NCBI GenBank assembly: GCA_964587625.1
Contig: CAZPLU010000001.1
Span: forward strand, 62,001-126,000
Reading direction: 5' to 3'
Length of the DNA stretch: 64,000 bases
From: DAOPZJ01 sp964587625
Lineage (GTDB): Bacteria > Bacillota > Clostridia > Oscillospirales > JAKOTC01
Shown here one piece after another: positions 25,025-33,797 of this stretch; within the stretch, counting starts at the first letter, position 1; each line of letters begins with the position of its first letter. Under the pieces are notes generated by a model. That model worked only from the letters and a program-made list of their open reading frames with translations, made no database searches and was not told the origin of the DNA. The translations under genes were made by a program, and so were the position numbers.

Positions 25025-26778
25025 CGGATTTCACCTCCCGGTTCACGTGATTGGATCAATTCGATCAACTCATTATAAGGAGCGCTTGTCTTTAAAAGCT
25101 GCTCGTGGCTCCCGATGTCCGCAACGCTGCCGTCTTTGTTGAGCAGCAGGATGCTGTCGGCCGCCATTGCGGCGCTGATGCGGTGGGTGATGAACACCGT
25201 GATCCGTTCGCCGCGGGAGTCGGTCAGATTTTTTAAAATCGTCTGTTCGGTAGCGGCGTCCACGGCTGACAGACAGTCGTCGAGCAACAACAATTTAGGG
25301 TTGCGCACCAGCGCGCGCGCAATCGAGACACGCTGCTTTTGGCCGCCCGAAAGGGTCATGCCGCGCTCGCCGACAACGGTGTCATAACCGTCGGGCTGCG
25401 TCGAGATGTTGTCGTGTACGCAAGCAAGCACAGCCGCCTTCCGAACCTGTTCATCGGTGATTGTCTCATCGAAAAAGGCGATGTTTTCGGCGATGGTGTC
25501 GGAAAACAGAAAGCTGTCCTGCGGCACAAACGCGGCGTGTTTTCGAACCGTCAGAACGGGAATATGGTTCATATCTATACCATCGAGAAAGACCTTGCCG
25601 TCCTCGAGCGGCCAAAGGCGTAAAATCAGGTTTGCCAACGTGGTTTTGCCGCTCCCCGTCACGCCCATCACCGCAAGCAGCTGCCCCCGCTTGACCCGGA
25701 AACTGACGTTTTGAAGCGCGGGCGCATCGGTTTTGGGATAGCTGAACGTGAGTCCGCGCACTTCGAGCTCTTGGGCTTCCAAGCCGGTGATATCGGGATC
25801 GGCGGCGGTATCGTTGACGCCGGGTTTTTCATCGAATAATTGATCAAGACGACCCATTGAAACCCTGCCGCGCTGCCAAATGGTCATGATCCGGCTGATC
25901 ATATTCATCGGCTCGACGACGAGCGCAAGATAACCGTTAAACGCCACATACTGTCCCAGCGTCATCCCGCCGTCGATGACCATTTTGCCGCCGATCATCA
26001 AAAACACCGAGAACACGATGCCGAATACTAAGGTTGTGGAGGGTCCGATCAGCGCCGAGATGCGCACCATCGCCATATCGCTCGCCCATTTTCGCTTGGA
26101 GAGCCGCGAGAAGGTCTCGGTCTCGCTTTTTTCCTGCGCGTAGGCCTTGACCACCCGGATACCCGTGATGTTTTCCTGGGTCTTCGCATTCAAATCCGAA
26201 ACCGCTTCCTGCGCCCGTTTGAAACGCCTGCGGATCGTGAAACGCAGCTTCGTCAGTCCGAACGCCAATATCGGCAGAGGTGCGACTGCCGCAAGCGTCA
26301 GCTTCCAATCCACCGCGTCGACCATATATGTAATCGAAACCACGGTGGTTACGGCGGTGTTGATAATCCCGACAAGCCCCATGCCGAACATCATGCGCAC
26401 GGCGTTGATGTCGGAGATTGAGCGGGTGATGATGTCGCCGGTGTTATATTTGACATAAAAATCGCCCGACTGGCTCTGGAGATGTGAAAACAGCCCCATG
26501 CGCAGTTCGAGCTCGATTTTTCGCGTGGTTCCGATGATCAAAAACCGCCAGATAAAACGCGCCGCAAATGCGCCCGCCGCCGCCGCAATCATCAAAACAG
26601 CCGCCGTTTTAACCGCGTTGTAATCGTTTTTCCCGTCCGAGAGCGCGTTGACGGCGCCGCCCAGCAGACCGGGAATCTGCGCGCTTAAATATGAGGTTGC
26701 GCCCGCCAAGACGATGCCGATGATGTAAGAGACCCAATTTTTTTGATATACGCCTTTGATGATCGTTTTGCTGTTCAT
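25021..26778 (-). CDS. ABC exporter half-transporter, degenerate-site subunit
   Basis: A 585-aa type I exporter subunit with six predicted membrane helices followed by an ATPase domain. Walker A is GVTGSGKTT and the signature is a canonical LSGGQKQR, while Walker B ends in Asp (LLLLDDCLSAVD), the change found in the non-hydrolysing site of heterodimers. Its ATG begins immediately after the stop of a 39-codon ORF (26779-26898). A consensus promoter lies at 26932-26960. Confidence 0.9.
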   Translation of the reverse strand: MNSKTIIKGVYQKNWVSYIIGIVLAGATSYLSAQIPGLLGGAVNALSDGKNDYNAVKTAAVLMIAAAAGAFAARFIWRFLIIGTTRKIELELRMGLFSHLQSQSGDFYVKYNTGDIITRSISDINAVRMMFGMGLVGIINTAVTTVVSITYMVDAVDWKLTLAAVAPLPILAFGLTKLRFTIRRRFKRAQEAVSDLNAKTQENITGIRVVKAYAQEKSETETFSRLSKRKWASDMAMVRISALIGPSTTLVFGIVFSVFLMIGGKMVIDGGMTLGQYVAFNGYLALVVEPMNMISRIMTIWQRGRVSMGRLDQLFDEKPGVNDTAADPDITGLEAQELEVRGLTFSYPKTDAPALQNVSFRVKRGQLLAVMGVTGSGKTTLANLILRLWPLEDGKVFLDGIDMNHIPVLTVRKHAAFVPQDSFLFSDTIAENIAFFDETITDEQVRKAAVLACVHDNISTQPDGYDTVVGERGMTLSGGQKQRVSIARALVRNPKLLLLDDCLSAVDAATEQTILKNLTDSRGERITVFITHRISAAMAADSILLLNKDGSVADIGSHEQLLKTSAPYNELIELIQSREPGGEIR

Positions 26779-26898
26779 TTACAGGTTACCAACACTTTCG
26801 TAATATGCAATGCCTGCCGAATCAATAGGAGGACATAAAGCAAAAAACCAAGCCGGAAGCGCCTGCACGGCATCAGTTTGCGACTGATTGTTTCCCAT
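26779..26898 (-). CDS. 39-aa leader-like peptide upstream of the ABC exporter
   Basis: An ORF that begins MGNNQSQTDAVQALPAWFFA, with GGGAGG four bases before its ATG. Its TAA is directly followed by the ATG of the ABC gene, so the two must be translationally linked. The distance to the strong promoter (26932-26960) leaves a leader of about 25 nt. The B. subtilis exporter BmrCD is controlled by a small upstream ORF (bmrB) through ribosome-mediated attenuation; a similar sensor role is my inference. It has no membrane helix and no family I know. Confidence 0.6.
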   Translation of the reverse strand: MGNNQSQTDAVQALPAWFFALCPPIDSAGIAYYESVGNL

Positions 26899-26931
26899 GC
26901 GGCCTCCCAACCTGATAAGAATTATATATTC

Positions 26932-26960
26932 ATTATAAGTATTTTTTACTGCCGTGTCAA
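26932..26960 (-). promoter_or_regulatory. Consensus promoter of the ABC exporter operon
   Basis: On the minus strand a perfect TTGACA (26960-26955), 17-bp spacer and perfect TATAAT (26937-26932). Such a strong promoter suggests control by a repressor or by attenuation in the leader. Confidence 0.88.
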
Positions 26961-26971
26961 GCGAATACGGG

Positions 26972-27000
26972 TTGAAATTTCAGGAATTACGATATATAAT
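26972..27000 (+). promoter_or_regulatory. MATE exporter promoter
   Basis: TTGAAA (26972-26977), 17-bp spacer and TATAAT (26995-27000). Its -35 is only 11 bp from the -35 of the divergent ABC promoter, so one regulator could act on both. Confidence 0.8.
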
Positions 27001-27011
27001 GGTAGATGCGC

Positions 27012-27030
27012 ATATCGTTATGAACGATAT
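27012..27030 (+). promoter_or_regulatory. Dyad in the MATE leader
   Basis: ATATCGTT, ATG, AACGATAT: perfect 8-bp arms around a 3-bp centre, about five bases after the expected transcription start. This is a good position for a repressor operator. An ATG in its centre opens a 26-codon frame (27020-27100) that overlaps the MATE start. Confidence 0.5.
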
Positions 27031-27089
27031 CAACAAGATCATGGATCACCGGACGAATGCACGGAGTCCGGCGAGAACGGAGACCTGCT

Positions 27090-28502
27090 TTGTCCTGTAA
27101 ATCTTTTATAAAACGTCTGTTTGATCCGCAGTATATGGTCAAACCGGAGCTGATCGAGGGCGAGCTCCCGAACGCGAAAACCGCCTATCCGACTTTTATC
27201 AAGCTCGCGTTCCCCGCCGTAATCGAGCTGATGCTGATCGCTTTGGTCTCCGTGGTCGACACCGCGATGGTCAGCTCTTTGGGAGAAGCGGCCATCACCT
27301 CGGTGGGGTTGACTTCTCAGCCCACCATGATTTTATTGGGCTTGTTTTTCGCGCTCAATATCGGCGTCACCGCCGTAATCGCAAGGCGAAAAGGCGAACA
27401 ACGCCGTGAGGACGCAAACACCGTTTTGCGCATGGCGCTGTTGCTTGCGTTGGTTCTCGGTACAATCATGTCGCTTGTCGCGATCTTTTTCGGAAACTTT
27501 TTTATGGCGCTTTCCGGCGCGAAAGAAGACACGATCGAAAACAGCACCATCTATTTCCAAATTGTCAATTCGGTATTGTTGTTCCGCGCGCTCACCCTTG
27601 CGATCACATCGGCTCAGCGCGGCATCGGAAACACAAAAATCTCAATGCGCATCAATCTGACGGCCAACGGCGTAAATGTCATTTTCAACTTTTTGCTCAT
27701 TAACGGGCATTTCGGGTTCCCCGCCCTCGGGGTCAAAGGAGCCGCGATCGCCACTTCCATCGGAAACATGGTCGCATTTGTACTTGCCGTCATCTCGTTG
27801 TTCCAAAAAGACGGCTATCTGCGTATTCGGCGACACCAGAGCTGGAAACCGCATAAAGAAGCGCTTTCCGCCATCGGAAAGGTCAGCGGAAACGCCGTGC
27901 TTGAGCAGATGGTGCTGCGATTCGGGTTTTTTACATTCGCACGGGTTGTCGCCGAACTCGGGACGGTGATGTTCGCCACGCATCAGATCTGCATGCAGGG
28001 GTTGAGCCTCTCCTTTACGTTTGCGGACGGCTTGGGGGTCGGGGCCACCACCTTAGTCGGCCAATACCTCGGCGCAAAAAGGCCCGATATTTCGGCGGTC
28101 TACGGACGGGTCGCCCAACGCATCGCGATGGCGGGCTCGCTGCTGATCATGATTTTATTCATATCATTGGGCAAATTTTGGGTGACGATTTTTTCGGACG
28201 ATCCCTCGGTGATCGCACTCGGCGCGCTCGTGATGATCATCGCGGGGTTTGCCGTGCCTATTCAGACCTCCACCGTCGTCTCGGCGGGCAGCTTGCGGGG
28301 CGCCGGAGACACCAAATATGTCGCCTATGTCATGCTGTTTTCGGTCGGCATTTTAAGACCCCTGATGGGCTATATCTTTGCGCTGGTTTTGAACTGGGGT
28401 CTGCTCGGGGCCTGGCTCTCGCTGCTGATCGACCTGATGATCCGGCTGATACTGACTTATCGCCGCTTCTCAAGCGGAAAATGGTCTAAAATTAAAGTAT
28501 AA
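27090..28502 (+). CDS. MATE-family efflux transporter
   Basis: About 470 aa with twelve hydrophobic segments in two similar halves, typical of MATE Na+- or H+-coupled multidrug exporters. Landmarks are PAVIELMLIALVSVVDTAMVSSLG in helix 1 and GAGDTKY late in the protein. I favour a TTG start at 27090, which has GGAG at good spacing; ATG at 27057 or 27135 are alternatives without a clear ribosome site. It is divergent from the ABC exporter. Substrate unknown. Confidence 0.88.
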   Translation: MSCKSFIKRLFDPQYMVKPELIEGELPNAKTAYPTFIKLAFPAVIELMLIALVSVVDTAMVSSLGEAAITSVGLTSQPTMILLGLFFALNIGVTAVIARRKGEQRREDANTVLRMALLLALVLGTIMSLVAIFFGNFFMALSGAKEDTIENSTIYFQIVNSVLLFRALTLAITSAQRGIGNTKISMRINLTANGVNVIFNFLLINGHFGFPALGVKGAAIATSIGNMVAFVLAVISLFQKDGYLRIRRHQSWKPHKEALSAIGKVSGNAVLEQMVLRFGFFTFARVVAELGTVMFATHQICMQGLSLSFTFADGLGVGATTLVGQYLGAKRPDISAVYGRVAQRIAMAGSLLIMILFISLGKFWVTIFSDDPSVIALGALVMIIAGFAVPIQTSTVVSAGSLRGAGDTKYVAYVMLFSVGILRPLMGYIFALVLNWGLLGAWLSLLIDLMIRLILTYRRFSSGKWSKIKV

Positions 28503-28510
28503 AATAACGT

Positions 28511-28658
28511 GAAGACATAGGTCTTCCGGCGCGTAGACGGATGTCTACACGCCACATAGGGGGTATCCGATACCCCCTATGAGACCCCCGGTTTCGCGCC
28601 CGGTGGCGCGGGTTAAGGTGTTTTTCCGCCAAAGATGCACATTGTCGCCGGAAAAACA
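28511..28658. repeat. Cluster of five consecutive hairpins
   Basis: In 150 bp: GAAGAC/GTCTTC (28511-28526); a 10-of-11 stem with GTAGAC/GTCTAC (28528-28553); a perfect 13-bp stem CATAGGGGGTATC (28555-28581); CGCGCC/GGCGCG (28595-28610); and a 10-bp stem TGTTTTTCCG/CGGAAAAACA (28619-28628 with 28649-28658). The first may terminate the MATE gene. The others resemble palindromic intergenic repeats. Confidence 0.7.
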
Positions 28659-28731
28659 ATTTATATGATCCTGCGGCAGTTTTTATTTTAGTATAAACAT
28701 ACACAAATTTTACAACACAGGAGGATTGACG

Positions 28732-29565
28732 ATGTATTTTCGAATCGGCGTACGCGCTCACGACTACGGGCGCAAGACCCCGCGCGAACTCGCGCAGGCG
28801 CTTAAAACAGCCGGATTTTGCAGCGCCCAGCTGGCGATTTCCAAGGCAATTATCGGCATGGAACAGGACGTCGGGCGGCTGACGCCGGGACTTTGTTTTG
28901 AAATCGGAAAAAGTTTTGCCGACGCCGGGGTTCACCTCGCGGTCATCGGCTGCTACATCGAGCCGGTGCACCCCGATGAGGAGACCCGCAAGCTGCATCT
29001 GCGCCGTTTTAAAGAACACTTGCTGTTTGCGCGCGCGATGGGCGGGTTGGTCGTCGGCACCGAGACCACTCTGTACAAAGCCGAGGAGAGCGGGCGCGAA
29101 AAAGCGTTCCAAACGCTGTTGAAAAGCGTCGGCGAACTCGTGGAGGAAGCCGAGAAATGCGGCGCAATCGTCGGCGTTGAGCCGGTCGCAGCGCATACGC
29201 TGAACACGCCCGAACTCGCCGCCCGGCTGCTCGATACCGTCGGGAGCAATCATCTTCAAATCATCTTCGACCCGGTCAACCTGATCAACACACCGGAACT
29301 CGTGCGCGATCACGGCGATCTGTTCGACCGCTGCTTCGACGCGTTCGGCGAGCGTATCATGGCGCTGCACTGCAAGGATATTACGATCGGCGCGGACGGC
29401 AGGCCGAGAGAGACGCTGTTGGGTCAGGGTATGGTAAATTATGATAAACTGGCGGATTATCTGAAAGTCCATCGCCCGGGGCTTGCGCTTTTGAGAGAGG
29501 GCGCGAATCCCGAGACCGCCGATATCGACATCGCGTTTTTGAAATCGAAATTCGAGACCATCTAA
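28732..29565 (+). CDS. Sugar phosphate isomerase/epimerase-like TIM-barrel protein
   Basis: A 277-aa protein of the xylose-isomerase-like/AP-endonuclease 2 superfamily. GVEPVAAHTLN, the metal-site strand LQIIFDPVNLIN, MALHCKDI (His-Lys-Asp) and the terminal LREGAN (Glu) are where the family's metal ligands lie. AGGAGG at good spacing supports the ATG at 28732. The URO-D-like gene follows after 93 bp on the same strand. Members act on many sugars and inositols, so the substrate is open. Confidence 0.8.
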   Translation: MYFRIGVRAHDYGRKTPRELAQALKTAGFCSAQLAISKAIIGMEQDVGRLTPGLCFEIGKSFADAGVHLAVIGCYIEPVHPDEETRKLHLRRFKEHLLFARAMGGLVVGTETTLYKAEESGREKAFQTLLKSVGELVEEAEKCGAIVGVEPVAAHTLNTPELAARLLDTVGSNHLQIIFDPVNLINTPELVRDHGDLFDRCFDAFGERIMALHCKDITIGADGRPRETLLGQGMVNYDKLADYLKVHRPGLALLREGANPETADIDIAFLKSKFETI

Positions 29566-29658
29566 ATTAAATCTTTCCATTTTCAGCGAACCGGATCATA
29601 ACCTCTCCCACCAATTTCCATTTTTTAATTTTCAGTTTTCTATATTGGAGGAATTTTG

Positions 29659-30807
29659 ATGAAGCAGATGACTTCCCGCGAGCGCTTGATCGCCGTCCTC
29701 GACAAAAAGATTCCCGACATGGTGCCGATTTTCCCGCGCATGGGTTACTGGATGCTGGATTATTACGGGGGAGCGGGTTTTTTTGACCTGCTGAAAATGA
29801 AGGGTGAATTCGACTTCGACCCGATTTTCCAAATCGGCATCGCGCCGCCGAATTTTTCCTATACCCAGTTTCTCGATTATTCCAAATTCAACGACCTCAC
29901 GGTCGATTTCCGCTCGGAGCGCCAAAACGGCATGCTGGTGGTCGACCGGATCATCCACACCCCGAAAGGCGATCTGTCCGACCGGATGAAATATGCCCCG
30001 AACGACCCGGTTTACGGGCTCGGGCCGAATCCCGAAAAAGTCGTCGGGCTGGTCAAGACCATGGACGATCTGGAAAAAATGCAATATCTCCTGCCCGACC
30101 CCGAGCGGTTCTGCAGCGCGGAGTTCGTTCTGGTCGACAGGTATCTCGGCGAGGAGGGCATGGTCGAGGTGCGCCCGCACCACGGCGTGGATCACCTGCT
30201 GGTCGACGCGCTCGGATTTGAAAACGCCCTGACGATGCTCTACGACGACCCCGAATTGTTCAAAGCCGCCCTTGACGTCTTTCATGAATATTACAAAAAA
30301 GTGCTTCTGTTCGCGCTGGAACGCGGCGCAAAGATGATTTTCGAGAGCTGGTACAACTGCAGCTTGAGCGCGGGCTGGTCCCCCGCCGTGTGGCGCGAGC
30401 ACTTTTTGCCCCGCATCAAGGAGGACGCTGAACTCACGCACAGCTACGGAGCGTACTTCCATTTTTACGACGACGGCAAGGTGATGCCGATTTTGGACGA
30501 CCTGAAAGAAGTCAAAATGGATCTGCTGTCCACGCTCTGCTCGCCGCAGGCCGGCGGCGACGTCGACGCGGCTGTGATCAAAGAAAAGCTCGGCGGCGTC
30601 ACGGCTTTTAACGGCTATGTGAGCTTGATCAAGATTTTGATGGGCACGAAGCGGGAGGTCGAGGAGGAGACCCGATACGCCCTCGAGGTGCTCGGCAAGG
30701 ACGGCGGTTATATCCTCGGCACCACCGACTCGATCCGCAACGGCAGCCCGATCGAAAACGTCCGTGCCTTTTTCGAGACAGGGAGACAATTCGGGAAATA
30801 TCGGTAA
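29659..30807 (+). CDS. URO-D-like protein, second copy
   Basis: A 382-aa member of the URO-D/MtaA superfamily. It opens TSRERLIAVLDKKIPDMVPIF, typical of this branch. The usual zinc HxC segment is replaced by FHFYDDGKV, keeping a His but no Cys, and the next conserved stretch reads CSPQAGGDVDAAVI. The start at 29659 follows GGAGGA. A corrinoid protein or methyltransferase partner gene is not seen nearby. The preceding sugar-isomerase-like gene suggests a carbohydrate-related role. Confidence 0.75.
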   Translation: MKQMTSRERLIAVLDKKIPDMVPIFPRMGYWMLDYYGGAGFFDLLKMKGEFDFDPIFQIGIAPPNFSYTQFLDYSKFNDLTVDFRSERQNGMLVVDRIIHTPKGDLSDRMKYAPNDPVYGLGPNPEKVVGLVKTMDDLEKMQYLLPDPERFCSAEFVLVDRYLGEEGMVEVRPHHGVDHLLVDALGFENALTMLYDDPELFKAALDVFHEYYKKVLLFALERGAKMIFESWYNCSLSAGWSPAVWREHFLPRIKEDAELTHSYGAYFHFYDDGKVMPILDDLKEVKMDLLSTLCSPQAGGDVDAAVIKEKLGGVTAFNGYVSLIKILMGTKREVEEETRYALEVLGKDGGYILGTTDSIRNGSPIENVRAFFETGRQFGKYR

Positions 30808-30935
30808 AAACGTGCCTTCGTGTGCGCCCGATTTCCGCTAATATCATATAAACCCGTATATTTTTTATTGATCTACATAACCCGAATCGTTTTTCAGAGT
30901 GCGCACGCTTAATAAAAATAGTTAAAGGTGAAACA

Positions 30936-31967
30936 ATGAGTGATGTTGTTGCGAAAAAAACAGAAGTGAAGCCAAAAGAGCGAATACCATATTTTGATAA
31001 CGCAAAACTCGTTTTGGTTTTTTTAGTCGTTTTCGGACATTTCATACAATTTTATGCGAATGATAATAAAATCGTATTTGCACTTTTCGATTTTATTTAT
31101 CTGTTCCACATCCCCGCATTTGTTTTAATCTCGGGATATTTTTCAAAACACCTATCTTCCGTGCCGAAAAGGGTTTTTAAGTATGCGATTTTTTACCTTT
31201 TATTTTCACTCTACTACCTCCCGCTTTCATTGCGCACTGCAATTCCTTTTTTATTAAATCCATATTATATCATGTGGTACTTAATAAGTTTAATATCATG
31301 GAATCTTTTGTTGATATTATTTAAGCATATAAAGTTTTCCGTTTTAGTTGCATTTGCCATCGGAATTTCGATCGGATACGTCGAATGTATCGGTGACATT
31401 TTATCTTTATCACGCACATTTGTATTTTTTCCATTTTTCTTAATCGGATATTATTTGAATTTTGATTTCTTAAAAACGATTAAACTTAAAACGAAAATTA
31501 TTGCTTCACTAATACTTATAGCAAGTTTTTATCTGGTTTATATCTACAAGATTCCCTTCCAATGGCTTTTCGGAAACACAAGTTATATGAAACTCGGCGT
31601 ATCGGAATGGTATGCCGGCGCTATTAGGATTTGGATCTATTTAATTTCAGCATTAACTTGTGTTTGTGTCTTAATATTAATTCCTCAAAAAGAATTAAAA
31701 ATCACTATCAGAGGAACAAATACTCTTAATGTATATGTGCTTCATGGTATTTTTACGATTCTTTTTGCTTCGATAATACTTCAAATCACTTCCGTCTTTA
31801 TGAAAATTATAGTTTCTTTCATATTATCCATTTTGTTGGTTTTAGCACTCTCAAGCCGGGGAATTCAAAAAACCGTTGATTTTTTAATCAGAATTTTTTC
31901 AAAACCTTTTTTCATGTGTGAAAATTTGATAATCGCGAAATTTAAATCAAATCACCGAATGTTTTAA
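30936..31967 (+). CDS. Acyltransferase family 3 membrane protein
   Basis: A 343-aa protein with about ten membrane segments. It opens IPYFDNAKLVLVFLVVFGHFI, the pattern of acyltransferase 3 proteins (the His after VFG is the expected catalytic residue), and YLFHIPAFVLISGYF follows. Such enzymes O-acetylate sugars or wall polymers. The gene is distinctly AT-rich, with many AAA, TTT and ATA codons, unlike the genes before it, so it is probably a recent acquisition. GGTGAAA precedes the ATG. Confidence 0.82.
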   Translation: MSDVVAKKTEVKPKERIPYFDNAKLVLVFLVVFGHFIQFYANDNKIVFALFDFIYLFHIPAFVLISGYFSKHLSSVPKRVFKYAIFYLLFSLYYLPLSLRTAIPFLLNPYYIMWYLISLISWNLLLILFKHIKFSVLVAFAIGISIGYVECIGDILSLSRTFVFFPFFLIGYYLNFDFLKTIKLKTKIIASLILIASFYLVYIYKIPFQWLFGNTSYMKLGVSEWYAGAIRIWIYLISALTCVCVLILIPQKELKITIRGTNTLNVYVLHGIFTILFASIILQITSVFMKIIVSFILSILLVLALSSRGIQKTVDFLIRIFSKPFFMCENLIIAKFKSNHRMF

Positions 31968-32031
31968 CCCGGAGTTTTTATTATATTGCGGTATGAAACA
32001 TCTTGATTTTTATCCGGCAATATGTTATGGC

Positions 32032-32060
32032 TTTACATTTGGTTGAAAATGGCGTATAAT
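32032..32060 (+). promoter_or_regulatory. Promoter of the tiny ORF and lipoprotein
   Basis: TTTACA (32032-32037), 17-bp spacer and TATAAT (32055-32060). A second overlapping pair, TTGAAA and TATAAA (32043-32071), would start inside the ribosome site, so the first is preferred. Confidence 0.72.
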
Positions 32061-32088
32061 TTCATTATAAAAATCCGGAGGGTACACT

Positions 32089-32172
32089 ATGAGCATTGAA
32101 ATAAAAAAATATAAAAACGGATTTAAAAATGCGTTGAAAAACTATTTTGAACTGTTTGTTTTAATTACCTAA
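32089..32172 (+). CDS. 27-aa ORF, leader peptide or remnant
   Basis: It begins MSIEIKKYKNGFKNALKNYF and is followed by a short hydrophobic end. An ideal GGAGG sits seven bases before the ATG and a good promoter just upstream, so it is likely translated. It could be the surviving 5' end of a deleted gene or a small regulatory ORF for the lipoprotein gene 108 bp downstream. Confidence 0.45.
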   Translation: MSIEIKKYKNGFKNALKNYFELFVLIT

Positions 32173-32280
32173 CAAGACATTAATGCCGAAGCCAAATATA
32201 CCTCGGCGGTTCTTGTTTTAACATCGCGAATAACATCTGGTGTAATAAGGATTGAAAAACCGCGAACGGAGGGAATTATC

Positions 32281-33420
32281 ATGAAGATACTCATTTCAGG
32301 TCTTTTTTGTTTTCTCATTTTCATTTCCGGCTGCTCGGTCAATGTATCGAAAGAAATGATTTCCTCGATTAAAATCAATGTGGTTAACGATCAAATCATT
32401 AATATTGCTTACAAAAAACCCAAGGATGGATATGGTGTGGATACTTACAATTGTTCTATGTCTCCCGACGGTAAAAGGATTTTTCTACCAATATCTCAAA
32501 AACCGGATGTGTTGATTGATTTAGAGACCCATGCAATTACGCTGTTCGAAAATGACGGGATTTGCAGATGGATGGACGAAAATTTCTTAATGGCGCGTTA
32601 TGATGACGAAGAATCGGGTGACTTCGGAATTCGGGTGATCGACGCTGAGACGACTGCTGAAGTATTTTCGTTTAGCATTAAAAATCAACTTCCGGAGACG
32701 GTGAGAATCGAGGATCGATTCGTCGGTTTAGCGTATTGCAAGGCGACCGAACAATTCGTTCTGTTAACCGCCGAGAAAATGAATCCGTTTATTGTAATAT
32801 ATGTGTTCAGCGACAACGGCACGCTGGCAAAAACCATCGAGACGGAAATCCCGGCGAAACCGGCGGAGGATGTCGGCGTGTGGATGGAACAGCACATCAA
32901 AAGCGACGCGGACGGGAATCTCTATTTTATCGCCAAGTTCGCTGAGAATCATCATAAACGCCATTGTATCGTCAACCTGAAGACCGGAGAACCGGTGGAC
33001 ATGGGCGATGTGCGTTTTGCGGTTCCCGAAAACGGGAAAATTTACGGTTTTTGTGTTGACGGCAAGAGTTGGACCATGGGCGAATACGAAATTGAAAACA
33101 ACAAAATGGTATTAGTAAATCCCATTACGGACTATGTTACAGCACTTGAAAATCAGGGTATATCCCCAAAATTTATCAATACGCATCGATTAAATGATTA
33201 TTTCACTTTCTATAAAGACGGAAGCATGGCTTTCGGGCCGGTATTTACTTCCGATGAAAACGGACGGGTAAATGATTTTGGGAATTTGTATTTCCTCGAC
33301 CCCAAAGGAGTTATTAAAAGCAGCATTGCGCTTAGCAGTTCGGATTATTATGATGTTTTTCCGCTCGGTGTAGACGCGTTTGGGCGTTTGATTTTTAACA
33401 GTTATAATTTGCTATCTTGA
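32281..33420 (+). CDS. Lipoprotein of unknown function
   Basis: A 379-aa protein with a lipoprotein signal (FLIFISGC, Cys18) and CGGAGGG at good distance from the ATG. The body has repeated short beta-strand motifs such as CSMSPDGKRIFLPIS and KSDADGNLYFIAKF, suggesting a beta-propeller-like fold on the outer face of the membrane. No catalytic motif is recognised. The tail of the gene returns to average base composition. Confidence 0.72.
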   Translation: MKILISGLFCFLIFISGCSVNVSKEMISSIKINVVNDQIINIAYKKPKDGYGVDTYNCSMSPDGKRIFLPISQKPDVLIDLETHAITLFENDGICRWMDENFLMARYDDEESGDFGIRVIDAETTAEVFSFSIKNQLPETVRIEDRFVGLAYCKATEQFVLLTAEKMNPFIVIYVFSDNGTLAKTIETEIPAKPAEDVGVWMEQHIKSDADGNLYFIAKFAENHHKRHCIVNLKTGEPVDMGDVRFAVPENGKIYGFCVDGKSWTMGEYEIENNKMVLVNPITDYVTALENQGISPKFINTHRLNDYFTFYKDGSMAFGPVFTSDENGRVNDFGNLYFLDPKGVIKSSIALSSSDYYDVFPLGVDAFGRLIFNSYNLLS

Positions 33421-33514
33421 ATTGCGGCAAATACAGATTATTATTCCACGCGGATTTTTATTTGAAGCGGAACGGTCACATCGGATACGATCCGAGACCG
33501 TTTCCCTACAACGC

Positions 33515-33734
33515 GTCTACCCTCCGAGAAGGCAGAAGACAGAGGACAGAAGGCAGAGTATGGAAATATTCCCGTCTTTTGAAAATAAAATTCACCCTTT
33601 CTGTTTCATTCTCTCGTTTTTGTCCTCTGCCCTTCGAGAAGGCAGAAGACAGGGGACAGAAGGCAGATTATGGAAATATTCCCGTCTTTTGAAAGTAAAA
33701 TTCACCGTTTCTTTTTCATTCTTTCGTTTTTGCC
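33515..33734. repeat. 110-bp tandem duplication
   Basis: Two units, with CGAGAAGGCAGAAGAC at 33525 and again at 33635. Each has a 30-bp purine tract and a conserved TATGGAAATATTCCCGTC segment that is itself partly palindromic. The purine tract mirrors the pyrimidine repeat at 9711-9796. Confidence 0.85.
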
Positions 33735-33797
33735 CTCTCACCTCTGTCCTCTCGTCTACCAATTTCGAATTTCCAATTTCTAATTCCCAATTTGGGC

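Larger units (their letters stand above)
31968..32280. other. Intergenic region with promoter and tiny ORF
   Basis: A 313-bp AT-rich stretch. It contains the promoter at 32032-32060, a 27-aa ORF (32089-32172) and then about 105 bp without a clear gene before the lipoprotein start. Confidence 0.6.

Noticed and set aside
27020..27100. 26-codon ORF in the MATE leader as a true leader peptide
   Set aside because: Its ribosome site is very weak and its start lies in the dyad; kept only as a remark in the dyad and promoter entries.
32169..32378. 69-codon minus-strand frame before the lipoprotein
   Set aside because: It overlaps the lipoprotein signal peptide and lacks a ribosome site.
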